Shown in pieces: positions 1 through 8,616 of a stretch of 64,000 nucleotides of DNA. Source of the DNA: Jiella endophytica (lineage in GTDB: Bacteria; Pseudomonadota; Alphaproteobacteria; Rhizobiales; Rhizobiaceae); assembly GCF_004519335.1 (NCBI RefSeq), contig NZ_SOZD01000003.1:372001-436000 (forward strand), read 5' to 3'. How positions within the stretch are numbered: position 1 is the first letter of the stretch; the number at the start of each line of letters is the position of its first letter. Position numbers and translations under genes: made by a program. The notes beneath the pieces were generated by a model. The model was given only the letters and a program-made list of their open reading frames with translations, did not search any database and was not told where the DNA came from.

Positions 1-1
1 G

Positions 2-1030
2 GCCGGCGAGACCCGCGAGAGCGGCAAGCTCGTCATCGAGGCGGAGGGGATTTCCAAGGCCTATGACGGCCGGGTGCTGGTGAAGGATTTCTCCACCCGG
101 ATCGCCCGCGGCGACCGGATCGGCCTCGTCGGGCCGAACGGCGCCGGCAAGACGACGCTGTTGAAGATGCTGATCGGCGAGCTGCCGCCCGACGAAGGCA
201 GGATCCGCCTCGGCACCAATCTCGACCTTGCCTTTCTCGACCAGAAGCGTGCGAGCCTGAAGGACGACGTCGGCGTCGCGGAAGCGCTGACCGACGGGCG
301 CGGCGACCAGGTCATGGTGAATGGCGAGCCGCGCCACGTCGCCGGCTACCTCAAGGATTTCCTGTTCCAGTCCGAGCAGATCCGCACCCCGGTCGGCCAG
401 CTCTCCGGCGGCGAGCGGGCGCGGCTGCTTCTGGCGAAGACGCTCGCGACGCCGGCCAATCTCCTCGTCCTCGACGAGCCGACCAACGACCTCGACATGG
501 AGACGCTGGATCTCCTGGAAGAGCTGATCGCCGGCTATCCCGGCACGGTGCTTCTCGTCAGCCACGACCGCGACTTCCTCGACCGCACGGTAACCGGGGT
601 GATCTCGCCCGCCGGCGACGGCGTCTGGCTGGAATATGCCGGCGGCTATGCGGACATGCTCGCCCAGAAGCGCGACATGGCGGCGGCGGAGAAGCGGCCG
701 GCAAAGGCTTCCGGCTCGGCGGCGGCGAAGTCGGCCCCTGCCACCGCGGCGAGCGGCCGGAACGATGCGGCACAGGCCAAGCCAACCTCGGCGGGAAAGC
801 TCTCCTTCAAGCAGAAATTCGCACTCGAAACCCTGCCGAAGACTATCGCCGAACTGGAAGGCGCCATCGCCGGGGCCGAGGCCGAGATGGCCGATCCGGC
901 GCTGTTTTCGAAGAACCCCGGCCGGTTCCAGGAACTGGCCAAGCTGATCGAACAAAAGCGCGCGGCGCTCGCCCAAGCGGAAAACGAGTGGCTCGAACTC
1001 GAAATGCTGAAGGCCGAGATCGAGGGATGA
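2..1030 (+). CDS. uup: ABC-F family ATPase, Uup-like (5' end outside window)
   Basis: This is the C-terminal 342 residues of an ABC-F protein; the reading frame is open back to the window edge, so the first ATPase domain lies outside. Visible are a Walker A (GPNGAGKT, about residue 44), the signature LSGGERAR (about 136), Walker B with the ABC-F form LDEPTNDLD (about 155) and the SHDRDFLD switch. No membrane segment is present, as expected for ABC-F proteins, which act on ribosomes or nucleic acid rather than in transport. The end is a charged, Ala/Lys-rich linker and a predicted coiled coil (about 266-342), the C-terminal arm typical of Uup. Assignment to Uup rather than another ABC-F member rests on that arm. 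Confidence 0.88.
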   Translation, partial: AGETRESGKLVIEAEGISKAYDGRVLVKDFSTRIARGDRIGLVGPNGAGKTTLLKMLIGELPPDEGRIRLGTNLDLAFLDQKRASLKDDVGVAEALTDGRGDQVMVNGEPRHVAGYLKDFLFQSEQIRTPVGQLSGGERARLLLAKTLATPANLLVLDEPTNDLDMETLDLLEELIAGYPGTVLLVSHDRDFLDRTVTGVISPAGDGVWLEYAGGYADMLAQKRDMAAAEKRPAKASGSAAAKSAPATAASGRNDAAQAKPTSAGKLSFKQKFALETLPKTIAELEGAIAGAEAEMADPALFSKNPGRFQELAKLIEQKRAALAQAENEWLELEMLKAEIEG

Positions 1031-1063
1031 GCCCGACAGGCGGGCCCACCCTCGTCGCCACTT

Positions 1064-2176
1064 TTACGCCGCGTTGGCGTAGCGGGCCTTTTCCTCTTCG
1101 GTGAGGGCCGGATAGTCGGTGTAGCCTTCCGCGCCGCCGCCGTAGAAGGTCGCCTCGTCCCATTCGGCGAGCGGCGCACCGAGGCTGATCCGCTCGACGA
1201 GGTCCGGGTTCGAGATGAACGGCCGGCCGAAGCAGGCCAGATCGATCTCGCCCTTGGCGAGACGCTCTTCCGCCAGATCCGGGGTGTAGTTGTTGTTGCC
1301 CATGTAGACGCCGTCGAAATGCCGGCGCAGCGACCAGGCCTTGAACTGGTGCGGATCGCGATCGCCGCGGGTCGCCCCCTCGATGACGTGGAGATAGGCA
1401 AGCCTTCGCCGCGACAGCTCCTTCACATAGGCGGTGAACACCGCCTCGGGATCGCTGTCGCTCAGGTCGTTGGCGGGCGACACCGGCGAGATGCGGATGC
1501 CGGTCCGCTCCGGGCCGAAGACACCGGCGACGGCGTCCACCACCATCAACGGGAAGCGCATGCGATTCTCGATCGAGCCGCCATACTCGTCCTCGCGCTG
1601 GTTGGCGCCGTCGCGCAGAAACTGGTCGAGCAGATAACCGTTCGCCGAGTGGATCTCGACCCCGTCGAAGCCGGCGCGCTTGCTGTTTTCCGTCGCCTTG
1701 ACGTAGTCGTCGATCACCCGCGGCAGTTCGCCCGCCTCGAGCGCGCGGGGCGTCACGGCATCCTTCATGCCAGTTTCCGTAAAGGCCTTCATCGCCGGCG
1801 CGATCGCCGAGGGTGCGACGGGCAGCGCACCGCCCGGCTGAAGATCCGGATGCGACACGCGGCCGACATGCCAGAGCTGCAGCACCATCTTGCCGCCCTC
1901 TTCGTGGACGGCGTCGGTCACCTTCTTCCAGGCAGCCACCTGTTCGTCGGAAAAGATGCCCGGCGTCCAGGCATAGCCGCGGCCCTCCGGCGAGATGTTG
2001 GTCGCTTCGGTGATGATCAGGCCGGCGCTGGCGCGCTGGCGGTAGTATTCGACGTGGATGTCCTTCGGCACGCCTTCGCTGGTCGCCCGGCTGCGGGTGA
2101 GCGGCGCCATGACGACGCGGTTGGCGAGCGCGATCGGCCCGAGGTCGAGGGGCTTCAGAAGATGGTCGTAGCTCAT
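1064..2176 (-). CDS. Old Yellow Enzyme family alkene reductase (NemA-like)
   Basis: A 370-residue FMN-dependent TIM-barrel oxidoreductase. The N-terminus has the family signature LANRVVMAPLTRSRA, followed by the WHVGRVSHP segment and the NGYLLDQFLRDGANQR and YGGSIENR motifs that contact FMN and substrate. Known relatives (NemA, GTN reductase, xenobiotic reductase) use NADPH to reduce activated C=C bonds, nitrate esters or nitro compounds in the cytosol. It is transcribed away from the glycosyltransferase gene, with GGTCTG repeats in the shared upstream region that may be a repressor target. Length and motifs are complete; the actual electrophile reduced cannot be read from the sequence. Confidence 0.92.
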   Translation of the reverse strand: MSYDHLLKPLDLGPIALANRVVMAPLTRSRATSEGVPKDIHVEYYRQRASAGLIITEATNISPEGRGYAWTPGIFSDEQVAAWKKVTDAVHEEGGKMVLQLWHVGRVSHPDLQPGGALPVAPSAIAPAMKAFTETGMKDAVTPRALEAGELPRVIDDYVKATENSKRAGFDGVEIHSANGYLLDQFLRDGANQREDEYGGSIENRMRFPLMVVDAVAGVFGPERTGIRISPVSPANDLSDSDPEAVFTAYVKELSRRRLAYLHVIEGATRGDRDPHQFKAWSLRRHFDGVYMGNNNYTPDLAEERLAKGEIDLACFGRPFISNPDLVERISLGAPLAEWDEATFYGGGAEGYTDYPALTEEEKARYANAA

Positions 2177-2208
2177 GGTTCGGCATTCCTTGTGAGTGGG
2201 CGCGCGGT

Positions 2209-2324
2209 GGTCTGCTCGTGCGTCATCCTTCGGTCTGCCAATGTGGTGCGCCGCAACAGACCGGAAAGCCGGTTGAACATTGCGTCACCGGGGATAAGAC
2301 GGTTACGGACCGTCAGCCGGTCTG
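2209..2324. promoter_or_regulatory. Divergent upstream region with repeated GGTCTG / CAGACC words
   Basis: Between the reductase and the glycosyltransferase there are four copies of GGTCTG or its complement (2209, 2232, 2257 as CAGACC, 2319). The middle two form an inverted repeat, CGGTCTG at 2231-2237 and CAGACCG at 2257-2263. NemR-type repressors of OYE genes bind sites built from the same hexamers, though in the opposite arrangement and with a shorter gap, so this is only a candidate operator. No nemR gene is in the window. Confidence 0.3.
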
Positions 2325-2325
2325 G

Positions 2326-3480
2326 ATGAGGGAGCCGGCTTTGAGAGGACAGGACGGCTTGGATCACCCGAACTCCGCAACGAAAGACGTTTTTGCAGAC
2401 TGGGCCGGGCGGGAACTCGCCTTCTGGCGCGACGTCTACAAGGGCGGGCGGGACTTCTCAGCAGCCCATGCGGCGCTCAACGAGACGCAGCGGGCGATCT
2501 TTCTCTTCGACATTGCCGAAGATCGGGTAACCCTCCGTGCCAAGCCGGCCTTCTATTCCGACGAGGACATGGCCGAGGCTCCCGTCGGCCCCTGCCGGCG
2601 GGCACGATTCTACCGCGACTTCCTCGCCGAATGCGCCGGGCAAGAAACGCTGCCGCCGCTGACGATCGCCATCGATGTCGGCGACATCGCGCCCGCCCGT
2701 TTCGAGGCGCCGGTCTTCGCCTTCCAGAAGCCGCGCGGCACGGCGAACATCCTTTTGCCGGACATCGATTTCCTGCGCACCGACCACTATGCCGGCGAGG
2801 AACCAGATCCTTATGCCGTCGCCGACAAGCGCCACGGCGCGGTCTTTGCCGGAGCCTCGACCGGCGGCCAGGTGACGATGAAGGCGCTGCGCGACCTGAC
2901 CCTTCCCCGCCTTCGCCTTGCGGACGAACTCGTCGGCCATCCGGACATCGATTTCCGCATCGCCAGAGCCGTCCAGTGCGCCAACGGCACGGTGCAGGCG
3001 GAGCTGGAAGCCCGGCCCTATTTCGGGCCGCATATCCCCTTCGCCGAGCAGCTCGCCTATCGCTTCGTCATTTCCGTCGACGGCAATGGCGCCACCTGCT
3101 CGCGCATCGTGCGCACGCTCAGAAGCCGCAGCGTCCTCATGAAGGGCGACTCGGAGAACCTCCTCTATTATTTCCACGGGCTTCAGCCGCATCGCCACTA
3201 CCTGCCCTTCGCGGGCAAGGCGGAGATCGAGGCCTATCTCGCGCTCGACAAGGCCGGGAATCTGGATAGCGAGGCGATCCTTGCAGCTGCGCAGCATTTT
3301 CACCGCAGCTATCTGACCCGCAAGGCCGTCGTCGCTTACGGCCGCACGCTGCTTGCCGCTTTTGCCGCCTGGCAGACCGGGGTGACAGGTGGCCCGACAC
3401 AACGCCACCCCCGAGCCTGGCGGCTGTTTCGGCTGCGCCGGTCGGCCGCCCCCGAGACCCACCGGAACCCTCGACCGTGA
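2326..3480 (+). CDS. Glycosyltransferase family 90 (CAP10/lipopolysaccharide-modifying type) protein
   Basis: About 384 residues resembling bacterial GT90 proteins: a block around residues 165-245 with FAGASTGG, a run of charged residues and YFGPHIPFAEQLAYRF, then the donor-site region VSVDGNG-like ISVDGNG, RTLRSRSVLMKGDSE and the YLPF segment. Family members transfer sugars (often xylose or glucuronyl) to capsule, LPS or proteins. No signal peptide is evident. The start is uncertain: ATG at 2326 is used, a TTG at 2359 has a better AGGA spacing, and the frame is open back to 2218. The stop overlaps the next gene by four bases (GTGA), so translation is probably coupled to rlmJ, although the two functions look unrelated. 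Confidence 0.72.
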   Translation: MREPALRGQDGLDHPNSATKDVFADWAGRELAFWRDVYKGGRDFSAAHAALNETQRAIFLFDIAEDRVTLRAKPAFYSDEDMAEAPVGPCRRARFYRDFLAECAGQETLPPLTIAIDVGDIAPARFEAPVFAFQKPRGTANILLPDIDFLRTDHYAGEEPDPYAVADKRHGAVFAGASTGGQVTMKALRDLTLPRLRLADELVGHPDIDFRIARAVQCANGTVQAELEARPYFGPHIPFAEQLAYRFVISVDGNGATCSRIVRTLRSRSVLMKGDSENLLYYFHGLQPHRHYLPFAGKAEIEAYLALDKAGNLDSEAILAAAQHFHRSYLTRKAVVAYGRTLLAAFAAWQTGVTGGPTQRHPRAWRLFRLRRSAAPETHRNPRP

Positions 3481-4319
3481 ACTACCGCCACGCCTTCCAC
3501 GCCGGAAACTTCGCCGACGTCGTCAAGCATGCGCTGTTCTGCCGGCTGCTGCGCTATCTGCAGCGCAAGGACGGCGCCTTCCGCATCTACGACACTCATT
3601 CAGGCCCCGGCCTCTATGACCTTTCCGGCGACGAGGCGACGCGGACGATGGAGCACGAGGCCGGCATCTCGGCGCTCCTCGAAGCAGATGCCGCCGTCCG
3701 GGACCATCCCCTCCTCGCCGACTATCTGGCGATCGTCCGGCCGGAACATGCCGCCGGCCGCTATCCCGGCTCGCCGCTGATCGCAAGGCGCCTGATGCGC
3801 CCGCAGGACCGGCTCTCGGCCTATGAGCTGCACGATGAGGATGCCGCGGCGCTGAAGCGCCTGTTTGCCGGTGATCCGGCGGTCAAGGCGATCGCCCTCG
3901 ACGGCTGGCTGGCGCTCGGCGCGCATCTGCCGCCAAAGGAAAAGCGCGGTCTCGTGCTGATCGACCCACCCTTCGAGAAACCGAGCGAGGTGGACGACAT
4001 TTCCGGGGCGCTCGCAAAGGCGGTCGCGCGCTGGCGCGGCGGCACCTATGCGGTGTGGTATCCGATCAAGCGCCCGGCCATGGTCGAGCGGCTGCGCGCC
4101 TCTCTCGCCGCCATCGCCCTCGACGAGATCGCCTTCGCCGAATTCCTGCGTGAGCCGATGACCACTGAGGAAAGGTTTGTCGGCACCGGCATGGCGGTGA
4201 TCAACCCGCCCTTCGTCTTCCGCGAGGAAGCCGAAACACTGCTCTCGCTGCTCGCCCCGGTGCTCGGGCGCGGCAGCATGGCAACATCTTCGGTCAAAGT
4301 GGCGCGAGCGGGCGCTTGA
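3477..4319 (+). CDS. rlmJ: 23S rRNA (adenine(2030)-N6)-methyltransferase
   Basis: A 280-residue protein opening with NYRHAFHAGNFADVVKH, the invariant N-terminus of RlmJ (YhiR), where the helical substrate subdomain begins. The methylation motif is DPPFE (about residue 163), the D-P-P-F/Y form of N6-adenine methyltransferases. It uses SAM to methylate A2030 of 23S rRNA before ribosome assembly. The start is GTG inside the GTGA overlap with the upstream gene, and no other start fits the conserved N-terminus. Full length for the family; confident call. Confidence 0.95.
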   Translation: MNYRHAFHAGNFADVVKHALFCRLLRYLQRKDGAFRIYDTHSGPGLYDLSGDEATRTMEHEAGISALLEADAAVRDHPLLADYLAIVRPEHAAGRYPGSPLIARRLMRPQDRLSAYELHDEDAAALKRLFAGDPAVKAIALDGWLALGAHLPPKEKRGLVLIDPPFEKPSEVDDISGALAKAVARWRGGTYAVWYPIKRPAMVERLRASLAAIALDEIAFAEFLREPMTTEERFVGTGMAVINPPFVFREEAETLLSLLAPVLGRGSMATSSVKVARAGA

Positions 4320-4410
4320 TAAGACGCCTCTTGACGCAAAGGGTGATAGCGTCCGCGCCGACCCATTCGTTGCTGCGCTGCAGCCAGCCGATCATACGGG
4401 AGTAGTCACC

Positions 4411-4953
4411 ATGACCCGGCCCATCCTTCTTCTCACCTGCATCCTGTCCCTCCTCGTCTCGCCCCAGATCGCCCTTTCGGCGGACATGCAGGGCTACCGG
4501 GCCGAGGCGATCCCGGCCAAGGTGCCGGCCTGCGACGACGCGGCGGTGCTCGGCGAGGTGGAGGACCAGTTCGAATACGGCGCCCCGCACATGCTCGAGG
4601 CGCGACTCGAGATCCTCGAATTCCAGGGCATGTTCGAAAAGGCCTATCAGCCGCAGGTGAAGGACGACCCCTATCCGGCGCCGAGCCCCTTCGAGCGGCG
4701 TTACTGCCAGGCCAAGGCGCTGATCTCCGACCACCAGTGGCGCACGGTCTACTACGTCATCGAATATCCGATGGGCTATGCCGCGGCCGGCGACTATCTC
4801 GGCATCTTCTCGCCGGTGCGCGGCTGGAAGGCGGAGGGCTGCGTCCTCGGCCTCGACGAGTGGCATGTCTATGGCGCCAACTGCCAGTCGCTGCGCCGCT
4901 ATCCGCCGGAGGCCGCGATCTACGCCCATCCCGGCTTCGTCTCGAAATACTGA
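4411..4953 (+). CDS. Secreted hypothetical protein with four cysteines
   Basis: A 180-residue protein not recognised as any named family. The first 24 residues form a clear Sec signal peptide (Arg, then a Leu-rich core, cleavage near ALSA-DM). The mature part is acidic, rich in aromatic residues (Tyr, Trp) and contains exactly four cysteines, in PACDD, RYCQAK, EGCVLG and GANCQSL, spaced as if to form two disulfides in the periplasm. No lipobox and no membrane segment follow the signal. Its 5' gap of 90 bases from rlmJ and its close approach to the GST gene (15 bases) allow either separate or shared transcription. Function unknown. Confidence 0.75.
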   Translation: MTRPILLLTCILSLLVSPQIALSADMQGYRAEAIPAKVPACDDAAVLGEVEDQFEYGAPHMLEARLEILEFQGMFEKAYQPQVKDDPYPAPSPFERRYCQAKALISDHQWRTVYYVIEYPMGYAAAGDYLGIFSPVRGWKAEGCVLGLDEWHVYGANCQSLRRYPPEAAIYAHPGFVSKY

Positions 4954-4968
4954 GGCGGAAGGCTATTG

Positions 4969-5568
4969 ATGCGCGTCTTTTATTCCGCCGCCTCACCCTT
5001 CGCTGCCAAGGTCCGCATGGCGGCGCGCCACTGCGATCTCGAACTCGAGAGCGTGACCGCCAACACGACGGCGGAGCCGGCCGATCTTCTTTCCGCCAAC
5101 CCGCTCGGCAAGATCCCGGCGCTGGTCCTCGACGACGGGACGACGCTCTATGACAGCCGGGTGATCTGCGACTATTTCGACCGGCTGACCGGCGGCCAGT
5201 TGGTGCCCCAGGGCCTCGACGCCTGGCGGGCGGTCAGGCTGATCGAGGCGACCGCCGACGGGATTGCCGACGCGCTGATCCTGTCGCTCTACGAGGAGCG
5301 CTTCCGGCCCGAGGAGAAGCGCCACCAGCCCTGGGTGGACAAGCAGCTGCGCAAGGCCGACCGCGGCCTTGCGGCGCTCGAAACGATGCTCGGCGACCTG
5401 CCCGAAACGCTGACGACCGCGCATTTCGCCGTCGCCGCGCTGCTCGGCTGGATGGGCTTCCGCTTCGAGGGCAAGCTGGAATCAGAGCGCCCTCGCCTTG
5501 CCGACTGGCTGGCGGCCTTCCCCGACGCATTCCCGGCCTATGGCGAGCTGAGGCCGCGGCTTTCCTGA
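4969..5568 (+). CDS. Glutathione S-transferase family protein
   Basis: A 199-residue two-domain GST. The N-terminal thioredoxin-like half has the S-P-F/A-A-K-V-R start, the cis-proline segment LGKIPAL (about residue 44) and the gamma-glutamyl contact DSRVICDY (about 60). The C-terminal half is helical and includes the Leu/Trp-rich stretch near residue 160. Cytosolic GSTs of this size conjugate or reduce electrophiles with glutathione; many proteobacterial ones have unknown substrates. ATG at 4969 is chosen over the adjacent TTG at 4966, since the conserved MRVFYS N-terminus starts there. It precedes tRNA-Gln on the same strand. Confidence 0.9.
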   Translation: MRVFYSAASPFAAKVRMAARHCDLELESVTANTTAEPADLLSANPLGKIPALVLDDGTTLYDSRVICDYFDRLTGGQLVPQGLDAWRAVRLIEATADGIADALILSLYEERFRPEEKRHQPWVDKQLRKADRGLAALETMLGDLPETLTTAHFAVAALLGWMGFRFEGKLESERPRLADWLAAFPDAFPAYGELRPRLS

Positions 5569-5626
5569 GACGTTGCAAGGGCCGGCTCGAGCGGCTATGA
5601 GACCGGCCCACGGCCGATCGCGTCGT

Positions 5627-5701
5627 TGGGGCGTCGCCAAGCGGTAAGGCAGCGGCTTTTGGTGCCGCCATTCGCAGGTTCGAATCCTGCCGCCCCAGCC
5701 A
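5627..5701 (+). tRNA. tRNA-Gln (anticodon TTG)
   Basis: A complete cloverleaf of 75 nt. The acceptor TGGGGCG pairs with CGCCCCA, the D arm is GCC/GGC, the anticodon stem GCGGC/GCCGC encloses TTTTGGT so the anticodon is TTG (reads CAA), and the T arm GCAGG/CCTGC holds TTCGAAT. The discriminator is G and the CCA end is encoded. It stands alone, downstream of the GST gene. Confidence 0.97.
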
Positions 5702-5832
5702 ATTGATCCAACGCATGGAAATCGCTCGAGTTTCCACGGGCCACGCCTTCCGGCAGCTTCAGGAAGCACGGTGCGTGGCAGACAGGCGATCGTCCGATTG
5801 CGGGAATCCCCGGATCCAAACTGCTTTCTGCT

Positions 5833-5854
5833 AGAAAATCGATGCCGATTTTCT
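5833..5854. repeat. Perfect 9-bp inverted repeat (AGAAAATCG / CGATTTTCT)
   Basis: The 236-base gap between tRNA-Gln and the converging operon contains AGAAAATCG at 5833 and its exact complement at 5846 with a 4-base loop. It is more AT-rich than its surroundings. It has no GC-rich stem or T tract, so it is not a textbook terminator; it could be a protein site or a hairpin ending read-through transcripts from either side. The rest of the gap holds nothing recognisable. Confidence 0.4.
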
Positions 5855-5937
5855 CGCCGATGTTGTTGGCTCACCGATGGTGCGTCGCTTCCCGGGGAGT
5901 GTCGCTCGACACCCGATCCGACCGGGCCGACAGCATG

Positions 5938-6930
5938 TCAGATCAGGTGCGTCTCGAGGCTCGAAGGATGGAAGAGCTCTTCGGGCGTCAAATGGCGCGA
6001 GGACAGGCCCTGGGCGTGGTGGTGCCGCAGGAAGACGCCCAGCTGCTCGCGATTGGGCGCATAGCCATAAGACCAGAAATCGTCGCCCATCAGCCGGCGC
6101 GCCTCACGCAACCGCTCCTCGACGAAGGGCAGCGTGACCTTGGTCGCGGAGGTATCGCTCAGCCGGCGCTGGGCGACGGCCTTCGCCTCAGTGAACGCCT
6201 TCAACAGCGCGCCTGCAAGCCAGGGATGCTGCTCGGCGAGTTCGCGGCGCAATCCGGTGAGATGCATGATCGGAAAGATGCCGGTGCGTTCGTAATAGTC
6301 CTTCGCCGCGGTCGTCGGATCCTCGAACAACCAGCGCACGCCCGGCTCGCCCCGGTCGTAGGCGGACGGCGCGCGGGGCGTCAGGATGGCATCGATCTCG
6401 CCGGCAAGGAGCAGGTCCGACAGGGAGCGCCCTTCCGGTGCGCTCTCCAAGACGACACCCTCCGGCAAATCGATGGCGATCTTCTCGGGCCGGCCGGGCT
6501 GCTCGATGCCGCCGCGCACCCAGATGATTTCGCTCGGATCGATGCCGTATTCGTCCTTCAGGATCACCCGGCCCCAGACGCAGGCGGTGAGCTGATATTC
6601 CGGCACGCCGACCCTCTTGCCGCGAAGGTCCTGCGGCGAGGAGATGCCGGCAGCGGCGTTCACATAGAAGGACGTGTGGCGGAAGGCGCGCGAGAGAAAC
6701 ACTGGCAGCCCGACATAGGGACAGTCGTTGCGCGCGGTCTTCACCGAGAACGAGCTGAGCGACAGCTCCGACACATCGAACTCGGCGTGACGGAAGGCCC
6801 GGAAGAAGATCTCCTCAGGGTCGAGCGTCATGAACACCGGATCGACACCGTCGATCTGCACGGTTCCGTCGATCAGCGGCCGCGTGCGGTCGTAGTCTCC
6901 GACGGCGATGGACAGTCTGAGTTTGCTCAT
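5938..6930 (-). CDS. 4,5-dihydroxyphthalate decarboxylase-like protein (copy 1)
   Basis: A 330-residue protein of the Pht5-like family: LRLSIAVGDYDRTRPL at the start, then IFFRAFRHAEFDVSE, GLPVFLSRAFRHTSFYV and LRGKRVGVPEYQLTA. The fold is that of a periplasmic binding protein, but no signal peptide is present, so it should be cytosolic; Pht5 decarboxylates 4,5-dihydroxyphthalate to protocatechuate. It is the last gene of the nine-gene minus-strand operon starting at 15638. A close paralogue sits at 20869-21942. Whether these are true decarboxylases or cytosolic ligand-binding relatives is not settled by sequence; the neighbouring class II aldolases (another decarboxylase family) make aromatic dicarboxylate or similar acid catabolism plausible. 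Confidence 0.75.
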   Translation of the reverse strand: MSKLRLSIAVGDYDRTRPLIDGTVQIDGVDPVFMTLDPEEIFFRAFRHAEFDVSELSLSSFSVKTARNDCPYVGLPVFLSRAFRHTSFYVNAAAGISSPQDLRGKRVGVPEYQLTACVWGRVILKDEYGIDPSEIIWVRGGIEQPGRPEKIAIDLPEGVVLESAPEGRSLSDLLLAGEIDAILTPRAPSAYDRGEPGVRWLFEDPTTAAKDYYERTGIFPIMHLTGLRRELAEQHPWLAGALLKAFTEAKAVAQRRLSDTSATKVTLPFVEERLREARRLMGDDFWSYGYAPNREQLGVFLRHHHAQGLSSRHLTPEELFHPSSLETHLI

Positions 6931-7046
6931 GAGTTGGTTCCACTGGCGATGTCAGAGGGTGGGCGGTCGGGCCACGGGAACGCTTCCCGGCTGGCCTGAG
7001 GACGGTCGAGAGAGATCGGCCGCGGGCCGCCCGTTTCCGGTGAAGC

Positions 7047-8555
7047 TCAGGCCGCGTTCCGGGCAAGCCGGGTGCGGCTGCGGTCGAGCCGCACATGGAC
7101 GTTCTTCTCGCGCGTGTAGGCGAGGAGTTCCTCGAGGCATTCCTCCCGTCCCAACCCGGACTGCTTGACGCCGCCGAAGGGCGCACCGAGGAAGTGTTTC
7201 GAGACCTCGTTGATCCAGACATAGCCGGCCTCGACCTCGCGGGCGGTGAGATGCGCCTGGTTGAGGTCGTCGGTCCAGATCGAGCAGGTCAGCCCGTAAT
7301 CGACGGCGTTGACCTCCTCCAGCATCGCTGCCTCGTCGCGCCAGGGCGCGATGGCGAGCACCGGCCCGAACACCTCCTCGCGGGCGATCCGCATTGCGGG
7401 CGTGACATCCGCGAACACCGTCGGCTCGATGTAGTATCCGTCCTTCAGCGCCGGATCCGCCGGGTGGCCGCCGCCGGTGACGAGGCGTGCGCCCTCCGCC
7501 TTCGACGCGGCGATGAACGCCTTGATCCGCTCGTACTGGGCCTCGCTGACGATCGCGCCCATGGTGGTCGCCGGGTCGGTCGGGATACCCGGCCGGAAGG
7601 CCGCGCAGGCCTCCTCGAGATGCGAGAGCACGTCCTCGTAGATCGCCTCATGGATGAAGCCGCGGCTGGTCGAGCCGCAGGACTGGCCGCACCAGGTGAA
7701 ATTCATCCCCGCGGCGAGCGCCTTCGCCACCGCGCGCGGGTCGGCATCGGGATAGGCGATGAGGGCGTTCTTGCCGCCGAGTTCCAGGAGCAGCGGCTTG
7801 ATCGTCTCCGCCGCGGAGCGCATCACCGCCTGGCCCGTCCTGACGCTGCCGATCAGCGACACCATGGCGACGTCGCGGTGGCCGGAGAGGACTTCGCCGA
7901 CCTCGCGCCCGCCCGGCAGGAGGTTGAAGACGCCGGCGGGGAGCAGACCGTCGATCAGCTCGGCAAATCGCAGCGAGGACAAAGGCGCCTGCTCCGGCGG
8001 CTTGACGACGACCGTGTTACCGGCCGCCAGAGGGGCTGCGATCTTGCCTGCGCAGAACATGAAGGGGTGGTTGAAGGGCATGATCTTGGTGACGACGCCA
8101 TGCGGCTCGCGCAAGGAAAAGTTCACCGAGTGAGGGCCCATCGGGATCGAGGCGCCCTTCATCTCCGTCACCAGCCCGGCGAAGAAATCCAGCTGGGCGC
8201 TGGCAATGTCGGCATCGCCCTGCATCGCCGTCATCGGGTTGCCGCAGTCCGCAGCATCGATGGTCGCGAGTTCGCGGGCGTTCTCGCGGACGATCGCCGC
8301 GATCGCCCGCAGGATCCTCGCACGTTCGTTCGGGGGAACGTCGCGCCACTCCCGAAAGGCCGCCTTGGCAGCGGCGATCGCCGCTTCGGCGTCGGCCGCC
8401 CCCGCCTCGGCGACCCGGCCAAGCGACTGCCCCGTGCCGGGGCTGGTCAACTCGACCTGCCGACCGGCGGCGGGCTCGCGCCAGGCGCCGGAGACGTAGA
8501 GTCCGCGCCGGGTGGGAAGGATGGCGGAAAGGTCGGCGGTGAAGTCGTCGCGCAT
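7047..8555 (-). CDS. NAD(P)-dependent aldehyde dehydrogenase
   Basis: A 502-residue ALDH-superfamily enzyme. It carries the Rossmann segment with NTVVVKPPEQAPLSS, the general-base glutamate in LLLELGGKNA, and the nucleophile cysteine in GQSCGSTSRG, followed by EEVFGPV and the FGGVKQSGLGRE oligomerisation/active-site motif. It oxidises an aldehyde to the acid. In the operon it follows a ThDP enzyme that could make an aldehyde from a 2-oxo acid, a pairing known from benzoylformate decarboxylase and benzaldehyde dehydrogenase in mandelate breakdown; that parallel is inference. The ATG at 8555 gives the normal N-terminus; the frame extends 19 codons further without family similarity. Confidence 0.93.
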   Translation of the reverse strand: MRDDFTADLSAILPTRRGLYVSGAWREPAAGRQVELTSPGTGQSLGRVAEAGAADAEAAIAAAKAAFREWRDVPPNERARILRAIAAIVRENARELATIDAADCGNPMTAMQGDADIASAQLDFFAGLVTEMKGASIPMGPHSVNFSLREPHGVVTKIMPFNHPFMFCAGKIAAPLAAGNTVVVKPPEQAPLSSLRFAELIDGLLPAGVFNLLPGGREVGEVLSGHRDVAMVSLIGSVRTGQAVMRSAAETIKPLLLELGGKNALIAYPDADPRAVAKALAAGMNFTWCGQSCGSTSRGFIHEAIYEDVLSHLEEACAAFRPGIPTDPATTMGAIVSEAQYERIKAFIAASKAEGARLVTGGGHPADPALKDGYYIEPTVFADVTPAMRIAREEVFGPVLAIAPWRDEAAMLEEVNAVDYGLTCSIWTDDLNQAHLTAREVEAGYVWINEVSKHFLGAPFGGVKQSGLGREECLEELLAYTREKNVHVRLDRSRTRLARNAA

Positions 8556-8616
8556 CGCATGGATCCTCGAAAATGGGCAGTGAGAGCGGCCGGCCGCAGG
8601 GCAGCCGGCCACCCGG

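Noticed and set aside
5938-6930. Annotation as a periplasmic NMT1-type binding protein
   Set aside because: No signal peptide in either this copy or the one at 20869, and the sequence blocks follow the Pht5-like family.
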